Shown piece after piece: positions 1 through 5,978 of a DNA stretch of 7,090 nt. Source of the DNA: Verrucomicrobiota bacterium (GTDB lineage: Bacteria > Verrucomicrobiota > Verrucomicrobiia > Chthoniobacterales > UBA10450); assembly GCA_003219395.1 (NCBI GenBank), contig QHOR01000200.1, positions 1,881-8,970 on the forward strand, written 5' to 3'. The notes under the pieces were generated by a model that did not search any database, was not told the origin of the DNA, and saw only the letters and a program-made list of their open reading frames with translations. Numbering within the stretch: position 1 is the first letter of the stretch; the number at the start of each line of letters is the position of its first letter. The position numbers and the translations under genes are program-made.

Positions 1-539
1 AAGCCAAAATGGCGGATTACGCGCAGGGCTACATGAAGGAGGGTACTCCGATCCGAATGGCGAGCGGCGTGCTCTCTTCTGAAACATACGGCGTCAGGAC
101 GACGGCCGCCGAGCTGATTCGTTTTGTGCAGGCCAACATCAATCCGGTCGGATTGGACGAGAAGCTCCAGCGCGCGATCACAGCAACACACACTGGCTAC
201 TTTAAGGCGGGGCCGATGACTCAGGACCTGATATGGGAACAATATCCGTTTCCAGTTGCCTTGAAGACGCTGCTGGAAGGGAACTCGCCGGAAATGATCT
301 TCAATGCGACTCCGGTTACGCGATTGAATCCGCCTGAGCAACCACACGATGATGTTTGGATCAACAAGACCGGCTCAACCAATGGCTTCGGGGCATACGT
401 AGCATTTATTCCGGAGAAGCGGCTGGGGATCGTCATTCTGGGTAACAAGAGTTATCCGATCGCTGATAGAGTAACTGCTGCATATCAAATCCTGATGTCA
501 CTTGCTGATGGAAAAGGTGGAAATGGTAAATTGCGCTAG
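1..539 (+). CDS. ampC: Class C (AmpC-type) beta-lactamase, C-terminal part
   Basis: The reading frame is already open at the left edge (first full codon at 3-5) and ends with TAG at 537-539, so about 178 C-terminal residues are visible. The third class C active-site element, K-T-G, is at 366-374. It is followed by STNGFGAYVAFIPEK and then a GNKSYPI stretch, which is the AmpC signature rather than that of generic esterase/PBP-like beta-lactamase homologues. The early ADYAQGY and SETYGV segments also align with AmpC. Family knowledge: a periplasmic serine hydrolase that opens beta-lactam rings, mainly cephalosporins. The catalytic Ser-x-x-Lys and Tyr-x-Asn motifs and any signal peptide lie upstream of the window, so activity cannot be judged. 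No ampR-like regulator is visible on this side. The gene converges on the enoyl-CoA hydratase gene with a 124-bp gap. Confidence in the family is high; the substrate is unknown. Confidence 0.93.
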   Translation, partial: AKMADYAQGYMKEGTPIRMASGVLSSETYGVRTTAAELIRFVQANINPVGLDEKLQRAITATHTGYFKAGPMTQDLIWEQYPFPVALKTLLEGNSPEMIFNATPVTRLNPPEQPHDDVWINKTGSTNGFGAYVAFIPEKRLGIVILGNKSYPIADRVTAAYQILMSLADGKGGNGKLR

Positions 540-663
540 AGTTATTCGCATGCTTGCGTCTGAACCAGGCGATGCAGCAAATCAGCACTTTGCGAATGCC
601 ATGGGCCCTGGAAAACCTCTTCAAATGCTGGGCCGCTGGTCTTGAGAGTGGTTGGATTCTTCG

Positions 664-1428
664 TTACGCGGTCCATTTTGGCTTCCGCTTTTCGTTAAAG
701 GCGGCAATGCCTTCGCGCGCCTCTTCCGATTCGCGCGCTTGCATGTGATATTTCAGCGCAAGATCGACATCTTGTTTCACCGAGCTGGACCAAAGTTCTT
801 CTATCAATCGCTTCGTTTGGGCCAGCGCGCCGGGCGCGCCTTGCAACACTGACTGGGCGAACTCTTGTGCTTCGTTCATCAAATCAGCTGGCGCGACAAC
901 ACGATTCACAAGACCGATTTCCTTTGCCCGATCCGCGTCGATTAAGTCAGAACCCAACAAAAGCTCGCGCATGTTTCGTTCGCCTACCTGCCGGCGAAGG
1001 AAAGTCATCACCAACCCGGCGACGAGTCCACGGCGCACCTCGGGATAACCGATTTTCGTGCGTTCCGCTGCGACGACGTAATCGCATGCCGACATCATCC
1101 CGGCGCCGCCCGCGACCGCCGCACCATGAACCGCAGCAATCGTGATAAGCCGTGTTTGGCTGATGGCTATCAAAGTATTCGCGACCATCTCGGCCGTCGC
1201 ATGTGCCTTGGTCTGGTCGGCTGCTTCCTTCAAATCCAGCCCCGTGCAAAATGCGGCGCCCGCTCCGCGCAAAATGAGCACGCGTTCCTGCGGCTGATCG
1301 GACGCGATCTTGATCGCCGCGTTTAGTTCAGTCAGGAGCTCAATCGTCAGGGCATTACGACGTTCGGGTCGATTGAGCGTAACAACAGTGATTTGCGGAG
1401 CTTGTTTTTCGATGAGAACGACAGGCAT
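664..1428 (-). CDS. Enoyl-CoA hydratase/isomerase (crotonase) family; probable methylglutaconyl-CoA hydratase
   Basis: A 254-aa protein of full crotonase length, ATG at 1426-1428, stop TAA at 664-666. The first oxyanion-hole loop is AAFCTGLDL (residues 59-67 approx). The second is AAVHGAAVAGGAG (98-110), followed by ACD and the YPEVRRGL segment. By alignment in my head with rat mitochondrial enoyl-CoA hydratase, Glu164 corresponds to Glu130 here, while Glu144 is replaced by Gly110. As I recall, bacterial LiuC-type methylglutaconyl-CoA hydratases also have Gly there, and the IGERxxR and AKEIGLV segments fit that group. The gene lies 62 bp downstream of a methylcrotonyl-CoA-carboxylase-type subunit on the same strand, so hydration of 3-methylglutaconyl-CoA to HMG-CoA in leucine degradation is the most economical role (inference). 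A general short-chain enoyl-CoA hydratase or isomerase is the alternative. No good Shine-Dalgarno precedes the ATG; the leader is mostly the octamer array at 1434-1481. Confidence 0.9.
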   Translation of the reverse strand: MPVVLIEKQAPQITVVTLNRPERRNALTIELLTELNAAIKIASDQPQERVLILRGAGAAFCTGLDLKEAADQTKAHATAEMVANTLIAISQTRLITIAAVHGAAVAGGAGMMSACDYVVAAERTKIGYPEVRRGLVAGLVMTFLRRQVGERNMRELLLGSDLIDADRAKEIGLVNRVVAPADLMNEAQEFAQSVLQGAPGALAQTKRLIEELWSSSVKQDVDLALKYHMQARESEEAREGIAAFNEKRKPKWTA

Positions 1429-1433
1429 ACACT

Positions 1434-1481
1434 CGTTAAAACGTTGAAGAGTTGAACGGTTAAGGCGGTAATCCGTTGATT
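1434..1481. repeat. Array of six degenerate 8-bp units (CGTTnAAn)
   Basis: Six back-to-back octamers read on the + strand: CGTTAAAA, CGTTGAAG, AGTTGAAC, GGTTAAGG, CGGTAATC, CGTTGATT. All have G at position 2, and five of six have T at position 3. The array fills most of the 62-bp gap between the carboxyltransferase stop (1491) and the hydratase start (1428), so in the transcript it lies between the two cistrons. A second 48-bp array of the same style is at 5037-5084. The register is seen directly; the function is unknown. Confidence 0.6.
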
Positions 1482-1490
1482 GCTAAGTGG

Positions 1491-3149
1491 CTAGACTTGG
1501 ATAACACCAGTGTGAAAGCTTCCTTGGGGTTTCGAGCGCGTGACGTACTGCAACAAACGAATCAGAACGTCGCGGGTTTCTTGCGGCTGAATAATCGCAT
1601 CCACCCAGCCGCGTGCCGCACCGTAGCGGATGTCGGTTTGCTCCTCATAACTCTGCTTCACTTTTACACGGAGCTCTTCCAATTCCTCGTGTGTCGCTTT
1701 TTTGTCCCCTCGCTCCCGTGCGCGAGCGAGAATGGCAAAGACAGTATCCGACGCCTGAGCTGCACCCATCACGGCGTACCGGGCAGTAGGCCAGGCGACA
1801 ATGAACCGCGGATCGTACGCTTTGCCGCACATCGCGTAGTTACCAGCACCAAATGATCCGCCTACTACCACCGTGATCTTCGGCACGATGGAATTGCTCA
1901 CTGCATTTACCAGCTTTGCACCACTGCGAATGATTCCGCTTTGTTCGGCGTCGCGACCTACCATGAACCCGGTGACATCCTGGAAAAAGACGATGGGCAA
2001 ATTTGTTTGATTGCAGTCCATGATAAAACGAGCTGCCTTATCCGCGCTGTCGGCATAAATCACCCCACCCATTTGAATTCCCTCTTTTTTAGTTCTGACT
2101 TGCAAACGTTGGTTGGCTACGATTCCCACAGCTCGCCCACTAATGCGCGCGTAGGCAGTTACGATTGTCTTGCCGTAATCAGCCTTGTACTCATCGATAG
2201 AGCTTTCATCTATAACGGTTGCTAGTAGGTCGCGGGTGTCGTACTGCTTTTGCCCCTCAAAGCTAATCAGATCATAAACGGTATCCGGATTTTTCGCTGG
2301 TTTGTACGTTTTTGGTAGGGCGCGGCCGGTCCGAGCCGGACTGGCGTTTGCCGCGTCGCTGGCTGTCGCTTCAGGCAGCAATCCGACGAGAGAACGAAGA
2401 CGTTTGAGACAGGATGGATCGTCTTTTTCAAAAAAATCCACCGTCCCGCTAATTTCGGCATGCATCTGCGCTCCACCTAGCTCTTCCTGATCGACGACCT
2501 GGCCGATAGCTGCCTTGACCAAAGAAGGACCGGCCAGATACAAGCCGCTCCCTTTTGTCATCAAAATTTTGTCGCAAAGGACCGGAAGATAGGCCCCACC
2601 CGCCACACAATTACCCATGATTGCAGCGAACTGCGGAATCCCTGCCGCTGAGATAACGGAGTTATTGCGAAAGATCCGACCGAAATCATCCTCATCTGGA
2701 AAAATTTCATCCTGCATCGGAAGGAACACGCCGGCAGAATCGACAAGGTAAATAATCGGAAGCGAGCATTCAAAGGCTATACGCTGAGCGCGAATGACTT
2801 TCTTTGTCGTTTGTGGAAAGAAAGCGCCCGCTTTCACGGTGGCGTCATTAGCAACAATCATACAGGGAACGCCCTCGACATTGCCTATGCCAGCAACTAC
2901 TCCGGCTGCCGGAATGTTGCCCCATTGTTCGTACATCTTGTAAGCTGCCCAGAGGCCGATCTCGAAGAATGGCGACTCTTTGTCGAGCAACTGGGTGAGT
3001 CGTTCGCGCACTGGCAGCCTGTTCATCTTTCTCTGACGTTCCTGGCCGGCCTTGCCCCCACCCTCGCGGAGTACAGCCTCCTCCTTTGCAATTGCGGCGC
3101 AGTGAGCGCGTAGCAATTCACTAGTCGAGGATGCCGCTCTGTCAGACAT
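1491..3149 (-). CDS. Acyl-CoA carboxylase carboxyltransferase (beta) subunit, methylcrotonyl-CoA carboxylase type
   Basis: From the ATG at 3147-3149 the protein is 552 aa, close to the usual length of about 535-565 for MccB/LiuB proteins. The same frame extends 13 codons further to a TTG at 3188, but that tail is basic and lacks support, so ATG is preferred. The N-terminal half has the crotonase-like carboxyltransferase core: NDATVKAGAFFP, then LVDSAG, then GNCVAGGAYLP (about residues 179-189). The C-terminal half has TGFMVGR (393-399) and GGSFGAGNYAMCGKAYDPRF (430-449), followed by AWPTAR and VMG. These C-domain motifs match MCC rather than propionyl-CoA carboxylase, whose equivalent segment lacks GAGNYxMCG. 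Reaction (family): carboxyl transfer from carboxybiotin to 3-methylcrotonyl-CoA in the cytoplasm. The partner biotin carboxylase/BCCP subunit is not adjacent. The downstream hydratase gene fits leucine catabolism. Geranyl-CoA or another branched acyl-CoA cannot be excluded as substrate. Confidence 0.92.
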   Translation of the reverse strand: MSDRAASSTSELLRAHCAAIAKEEAVLREGGGKAGQERQRKMNRLPVRERLTQLLDKESPFFEIGLWAAYKMYEQWGNIPAAGVVAGIGNVEGVPCMIVANDATVKAGAFFPQTTKKVIRAQRIAFECSLPIIYLVDSAGVFLPMQDEIFPDEDDFGRIFRNNSVISAAGIPQFAAIMGNCVAGGAYLPVLCDKILMTKGSGLYLAGPSLVKAAIGQVVDQEELGGAQMHAEISGTVDFFEKDDPSCLKRLRSLVGLLPEATASDAANASPARTGRALPKTYKPAKNPDTVYDLISFEGQKQYDTRDLLATVIDESSIDEYKADYGKTIVTAYARISGRAVGIVANQRLQVRTKKEGIQMGGVIYADSADKAARFIMDCNQTNLPIVFFQDVTGFMVGRDAEQSGIIRSGAKLVNAVSNSIVPKITVVVGGSFGAGNYAMCGKAYDPRFIVAWPTARYAVMGAAQASDTVFAILARARERGDKKATHEELEELRVKVKQSYEEQTDIRYGAARGWVDAIIQPQETRDVLIRLLQYVTRSKPQGSFHTGVIQV

Positions 3150-3643
3150 GATGCGAACACGCTTAATCCGCGAAGGTGATCGAATCAAGCTGTAGTCGCG
3201 GATGTCGCAAAAGACAGCTGCGGGTTCCAGCAGCGTTCGCTAAACAGTGAAAAACCACGGATTACAGGGATACCGCAGATCAGGAAAGCACAGAATGTCA
3301 ATGTCATCCGCGGAATCGAGGTCAACGGATGTTATTCAAGCCATTGCTTAGACGAACATCACAAACTGCAGGAACAATAACAGGAAATTAATCTTCTTAA
3401 TCGAGCTAAGAGACCAGCGGAACTTCACTTCACAAAGTAAACGTGAAGATAGAGAGACAGCTGGGATTCGCTACGAAAATCCCTAAGCACGCGAATGTCA
3501 GTTATAGCAGAGCAACGCCGACCTTGCCAGATGTTCAACGTCTCTTTCGGAACCATGCCTTCCAGTACGCCCGACACAAATACGCCAACTGCGATCTAAG
3601 ACGTACTTACCAGAAGAAGGAGGTGGCTACATGCAACCAAGAC
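3150..3643. other. Intergenic region with no convincing protein gene
   Basis: This gap of about 490 bp separates the acyltransferase 3' end from the carboxyltransferase start, both on the minus strand. It must hold the promoter of the carboxylase/hydratase unit, but I cannot pick a convincing -35/-10 pair. It contains the ACGGAT-type repeat at 3251-3331, a 6-bp inverted repeat CTTCAC/GTGAAG at 3423-3448, and the tiny ORF starting at 3631. A minus-strand reading of about 43-50 codons (roughly 3440-3590) is open but has no ribosome-binding site or recognisable motif, and I do not call it. Confidence 0.6.
3251..3331. repeat. Decayed ACGGAT-type intergenic inverted repeat
   Basis: ACGGAT occurs at 3257-3262 and again at 3325-3330. 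ATACCGCAGAT (3270-3280) pairs with ATCCGCGGAAT (3306-3316) at 9 of 11 positions across a 25-nt loop. The wording (ACCACGGATTACAGGGAT) resembles the widespread intergenic family with an ACCACGGATTACACGGAT-like consensus that I recall from Verrucomicrobia, Planctomycetes and other large-genome bacteria. The arms are seen here; family membership is from memory. Confidence 0.4.
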
Positions 3644-3684
3644 TCAAGCTTCGCTTTCTTCCTCGGCTTCGGCAGAGCTCCTGA
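3631..3684 (+). CDS. Possible 17-aa basic micro-ORF behind a perfect Shine-Dalgarno (speculative)
   Basis: AAGGAGGT at 3617-3624 is a full Shine-Dalgarno, six bases before an ATG at 3631. The frame reads MQPRLKLRFLPRLRQSS and stops with TGA at 3682-3684. The peptide has five Arg and one Lys in 17 residues and no acidic residue. It overlaps the 3' end of the acyltransferase gene in antisense, so its composition may simply reflect the Glu-rich tail encoded on the other strand. None of the larger genes here has so good a ribosome-binding site at its start, which is why it is listed. It could be a translated small peptide, a leader, or chance. Confidence 0.15.
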   Translation: MQPRLKLRFLPRLRQSS

Positions 3685-4648
3685 TGTTATCGCGCTGAAG
3701 CAAGTCTTCAAATGGCCGATAGAAGTTTGCATAGAACGGATAGGGCCGATCTGCGTTTGCAGGCAAATAGCGCCAATGTTTATACATCCACAGCCAGGGG
3801 GCCGGATTCTTGCGTACATACGGTTCAAACGAATTCCAACATGCCTGGGCGATTTGTTGATGAGTCATGCCAACTGTGTTGCTGATCTTCGGATGAAAGA
3901 CAACCTTGTAACGCCCATTCGGCAGCGGCTCGCAATGCGCGGGAATGATTGGAACGCCGGCCCGCTGGTTCAACCAGGCATGCGCGGATGTCACGCTTGT
4001 TTTCAGTCCAAAGCAATCAATTGCCACTGCGCCCTGGCTTGGTGGTACGGTGAGATCAACCAGGAGCGCAGTGCGTCCTTTTCGTCGTAGCACCTTGTAA
4101 AGGCGCATGATGCCGCGATCGCGTGGAATAAGCTCGTGACCAGATTGCTCACGCAGTTTTTTGAAAATGGAATCGAGTGATGGGTTCTTAAATTCCTGTG
4201 AAATGATTGTGCCTTTGAGTCCCAGAAAAGCACTGGCCTGGCTAAGCCATTCGAAGTTGCTGTAGTGATAGCACGCGATGATGAAACTCCGTTCCGGGCT
4301 GGTGTCGCGCGCAGTTTCTTCGACGTTCTGCAGTTCGATATACCAAAGAAAGTTCAGTTCGGTCAAACGGGGGCTCCACAGCAAATCGATCATGGTCCGC
4401 GCGAAATGTTGAAATGATTCCCGGGCGATCTTGCGACGCTCACGGGCCGACAATTGATTACCAAATGCGACCTCCAGGTTGCTCAGCGCGACCTGGTGTC
4501 GGTGCCGATCGAGAAAGCTAAGCAGCGCCCCAGCTACCTGAGCAAGGCGATAGCAAGCCTTTCGCGAGCATAACGGGATTAGCTTTGTTGCCAGGAAAAG
4601 ACCGGCCCACTCGAGACGGTATCGAATTCGCTTCCAGCGTGAGCGCAT
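3644..4648 (-). CDS. LpxL/HtrB-family lipid A (lysophospholipid) acyltransferase
   Basis: A 334-aa protein from the ATG at 4646-4648, stop TGA at 3644-3646; a GTG three codons upstream (4655-4657) is an alternative start. Length is near the family norm of about 300-320 plus a short acidic tail (AEAEEESEA). A hydrophobic stretch after a basic N-terminus (about residues 12-27) fits the usual inner-membrane anchor. The catalytic H-x4-E motif appears as HYSNFE (His128, Glu133). The RRKGRTALLVDLTVPPSQG block (188-206) and YVRKNPAPWLWMYKHWRY (277-294) are the later conserved blocks of the family. Role (family): transfers an acyl chain to a lipid A precursor or lysophospholipid at the cytoplasmic face of the inner membrane. 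The usual aspartate-glutamine motif after the GK block reads D-L-T here, so the exact acceptor is uncertain. It lies 139 bp downstream of the lipoprotein gene, with a hairpin between, so it is probably transcribed separately. A repeat-derived sequence forms its 5' leader. Confidence 0.88.
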   Translation of the reverse strand: MRSRWKRIRYRLEWAGLFLATKLIPLCSRKACYRLAQVAGALLSFLDRHRHQVALSNLEVAFGNQLSARERRKIARESFQHFARTMIDLLWSPRLTELNFLWYIELQNVEETARDTSPERSFIIACYHYSNFEWLSQASAFLGLKGTIISQEFKNPSLDSIFKKLREQSGHELIPRDRGIMRLYKVLRRKGRTALLVDLTVPPSQGAVAIDCFGLKTSVTSAHAWLNQRAGVPIIPAHCEPLPNGRYKVVFHPKISNTVGMTHQQIAQACWNSFEPYVRKNPAPWLWMYKHWRYLPANADRPYPFYANFYRPFEDLLQRDNIRSSAEAEEESEA

Positions 4649-4660
4649 TTTTCTCACTTT

Positions 4661-4700
4661 GAATGACGAAGCACAAATGTCTAATGACGAAGGAATGACT
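4661..4700. repeat. AATGACGAA-family intergenic repeat (half element)
   Basis: The nonamer AATGACGAA occurs exactly at 4662-4670 and 4683-4691, followed by GAATGAC at 4693-4699. The same nonamer occurs at 5981-5989 in the larger element at 5979-6087. Read on the minus strand in one frame it gives SFVIRHLCFVIQ, a translation I associate with a widespread intergenic repeat family in Verrucomicrobia- and Planctomycetes-like genomes (memory, not searched). It lies 13-50 bp upstream of the acyltransferase start, so it makes up that gene's leader or core promoter. Confidence 0.55.
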
Positions 4701-4768
4701 CTGCCGGTGGTCGTGCACGCGGTCGCATCAGCGACGCACCCTCTCGATTATGATGACGACACGAGCTA

Positions 4769-4787
4769 GAGATCGCCGAGCGATCTC
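4769..4787 (-). terminator. Strong 8-bp hairpin directly after the lipoprotein gene
   Basis: GAGATCGC (4769-4776) and GCGATCTC (4780-4787) are perfect reverse complements with a 3-nt loop. On the minus strand the hairpin begins at the base immediately after the lipoprotein TAG (4788-4790). The position suits transcript termination or 3'-end protection. The following bases (TAGCTCGTG) are not a U-tract, so it is not a textbook intrinsic terminator. Confidence 0.45.
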
Positions 4788-4973
4788 CTACCAACCCCGA
4801 CCGGGATTGGCTACCGGCGGAAGGCCTTTGCGAAATTCTGCCTGCTGGCGTTCAGCTTCTCTCTGCTGGTCTGCCTCACGTGCCTGCTGCTCGGGACTCG
4901 GACCTGAACTACAGGCAGGTAGATATAGTAAGAACGCTGATGCGAGCAGAACAAGAAATGGGAGCTGTTTCAT
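4788..4973 (-). CDS. Small lipoprotein of unknown function (61 aa)
   Basis: From the ATG at 4971-4973 to the TAG at 4788-4790. The N-terminus MKQLPFLVLLASAFLLYLPAC is a classic lipoprotein signal: Lys2, a hydrophobic run, then the lipobox LPAC with Cys21 as the predicted lipidated residue. The mature part is only 41 residues. It has a short Ser-Gly-Pro linker, a charged Gln/Glu/Arg-rich stretch (about 27-48) that should be helical or coiled-coil, and the tail LPPVANPGRGW. The frame extends upstream to a TTG at 5019-5021, but the signal peptide fixes the ATG. There is no Shine-Dalgarno; a -10-like TATGAT ends only 12 bases before the ATG, so the leader may be nearly absent. A perfect hairpin follows the stop. 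I do not recognise the family. A membrane-tethered small envelope protein, possibly peptidoglycan- or partner-binding, is as far as inference goes. Confidence 0.7.
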   Translation of the reverse strand: MKQLPFLVLLASAFLLYLPACSSGPSPEQQAREADQQREAERQQAEFRKGLPPVANPGRGW

Positions 4974-4985
4974 AGGGAGGATTCC

Positions 4986-5013
4986 ATCATAGTCAGGCTG
5001 TCGAAGGCAGCAA
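4986..5013 (-). promoter_or_regulatory. Candidate promoter of the small lipoprotein gene
   Basis: On the minus strand, TTGCTG (5008-5013) is followed by a 16-bp spacer and TATGAT (4986-4991), five of six matches to the -10 consensus. The -10 ends 12 bases before the ATG, predicting a very short leader, which fits the missing Shine-Dalgarno. Sequence resemblance only. Confidence 0.33.
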
Positions 5014-5036
5014 GATACCAAGCGTGATTCATGAAT

Positions 5037-5084
5037 CGTTACACCGTTACATCGGGTTTACGATTGAACGTTTTAAGGATTCAA
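5037..5084. repeat. Second array of six degenerate 8-bp units (CGTTnAAn type)
   Basis: On the + strand the in-register octamers are CGTTACAC, CGTTACAT, CGGGTTTA, CGATTGAA, CGTTTTAA and GGATTCAA, followed by another CG. G is at position 2 in all six. It has the same 48-bp length, unit size and orientation as the array at 1434-1481. It overlaps the stop codon of the cNMP/DUF1003 gene (5081-5083) and ends 23 bp upstream of the candidate lipoprotein promoter. TTGAA (5064-5068) and TTCAA (5080-5084) could pair across an 11-nt loop. Confidence 0.55.
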
Positions 5085-5926
5085 CGTGGCGATGGCCCTT
5101 GAATATTCGTGGTGTTTTCCGATGTCAATTTCAGACAGTCGCGCTCGAGCGTTTTTAGACGCTCAATGATGTCGTTTAACGCAAGTTCGTTTTTCAGATT
5201 TATTTGATAATCGATTTCCGCGCGAAGTCGATCCTTATGCGACTGCCGATTCTGCGACATCAAAATGATAGGCGCTTGAAGAATGGCGAGCATGTTAATC
5301 GCAGTGCTGAGCAATAAGTAGGGATAAGGGTCGAAGCCGACATAAACGTACAGCGCGCTATTTATCAGCACCCACATGCAAAAAAAGAGCACAGCGGCTG
5401 TTATGAATTTCCAACTGCCGCCAAACTCCGCGATAATGTCCGCTGCCCGGTCTGCCAGTGTACGCTGAGCCGCTTCCTCCACATTGACATTCCGCGTCAC
5501 GCTATGACGCAAAAGCTCGTCAGTGCGGCGCAGGCGGTTGGCAAGCGCCGTGAGCATTTCCAGCGCGACGTCTGGGCTGGTGCGCATGAAGGAAAGAAAA
5601 TGCTCGCGCGACAGTACAGCTAGCCGCGCATCCTCTGCGACGATTGCATCCGCCGACCGTCGTTGTCCATCGAGCAACGCCATCTCGCCAAAAAACTCGC
5701 CTCGGCCCAATTCGGCTAGCGTCAGGTTGCGTCCATCCGTGCCTTGCACGCAAATGTGGACTTTGCCCCGCTCGATTAAATACATTGCGTCCCCCTGGTC
5801 TCCCGTACGGAACAAAGGCGTTTGCGCTTTACAGTCGATACTTTCCAGCAGTTGACATAACTTCCCAGCCGTCTCGTCATCGAGCGATTCGAACAACGGC
5901 ACATGGCGCAGCGTGTCGATGGTCAT
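5081..5926 (-). CDS. Cyclic-nucleotide-binding domain + DUF1003 two-helix membrane protein
   Basis: A 281-aa protein, ATG at 5924-5926, TGA at 5081-5083. Residues about 5-130 form a CAP-type cNMP-binding beta-barrel. Its phosphate-binding cassette FGEMALLDGQRRSA (79-92) keeps the Gly-Glu (80-81) and Arg-Ser (90-91) that in CRP contact the cyclic nucleotide, so binding looks possible. Residues about 165-250 are DUF1003: GGSWKFI, a first membrane helix (about 173-196), GFDPYPYLLL, a second helix (about 203-224), then the signature MSQNRQ (223-228) and a charged helical tail with D and N-x-x-x-E positions. There is no helix-turn-helix, so this is not a CRP-type transcription factor. A membrane protein gated or sensed through cAMP/cGMP-like ligands is inferred; DUF1003 has no established biochemical activity that I know of. 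The 3' end runs into the octamer array. Its start faces the GlsB-type gene across a 232-bp divergent promoter region. Confidence 0.92.
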   Translation of the reverse strand: MTIDTLRHVPLFESLDDETAGKLCQLLESIDCKAQTPLFRTGDQGDAMYLIERGKVHICVQGTDGRNLTLAELGRGEFFGEMALLDGQRRSADAIVAEDARLAVLSREHFLSFMRTSPDVALEMLTALANRLRRTDELLRHSVTRNVNVEEAAQRTLADRAADIIAEFGGSWKFITAAVLFFCMWVLINSALYVYVGFDPYPYLLLSTAINMLAILQAPIILMSQNRQSHKDRLRAEIDYQINLKNELALNDIIERLKTLERDCLKLTSENTTNIQGPSPR

Positions 5927-5978
5927 CCGCGGTCAGACAATAGCGATAAGATGCATTTGCGAGAAGCACGAACTGGCG

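Noticed and set aside
540..663. Terminator between the convergent beta-lactamase and hydratase genes
   Set aside because: Only a 7-bp inverted repeat (ATTCGCA at 544-550, TGCGAAT at 592-598) with a loop of about 41 nt and no T-tract was found. That is too weak to call.
947..1249. Arg/Gly-rich minus-strand 100-codon frame
   Set aside because: It is an out-of-frame shadow of the hydratase gene, with a composition typical of such shadows.
1434..1481. CRISPR-like array
   Set aside because: The units are 8 bp, contiguous and degenerate, with no spacers and no cas genes nearby.
3150..3188. TTG start 13 codons upstream for the carboxyltransferase
   Set aside because: The added residues are basic and unlike the family N-terminus, with no ribosome-binding site. 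The ATG at 3149 gives a normal length.
3443..4090. A 215-codon plus-strand open frame
   Set aside because: Over two thirds lies antisense to the acyltransferase gene, which has clear family motifs. The plus-strand translation is Cys/His/Arg-rich with no recognisable domain or good start context.
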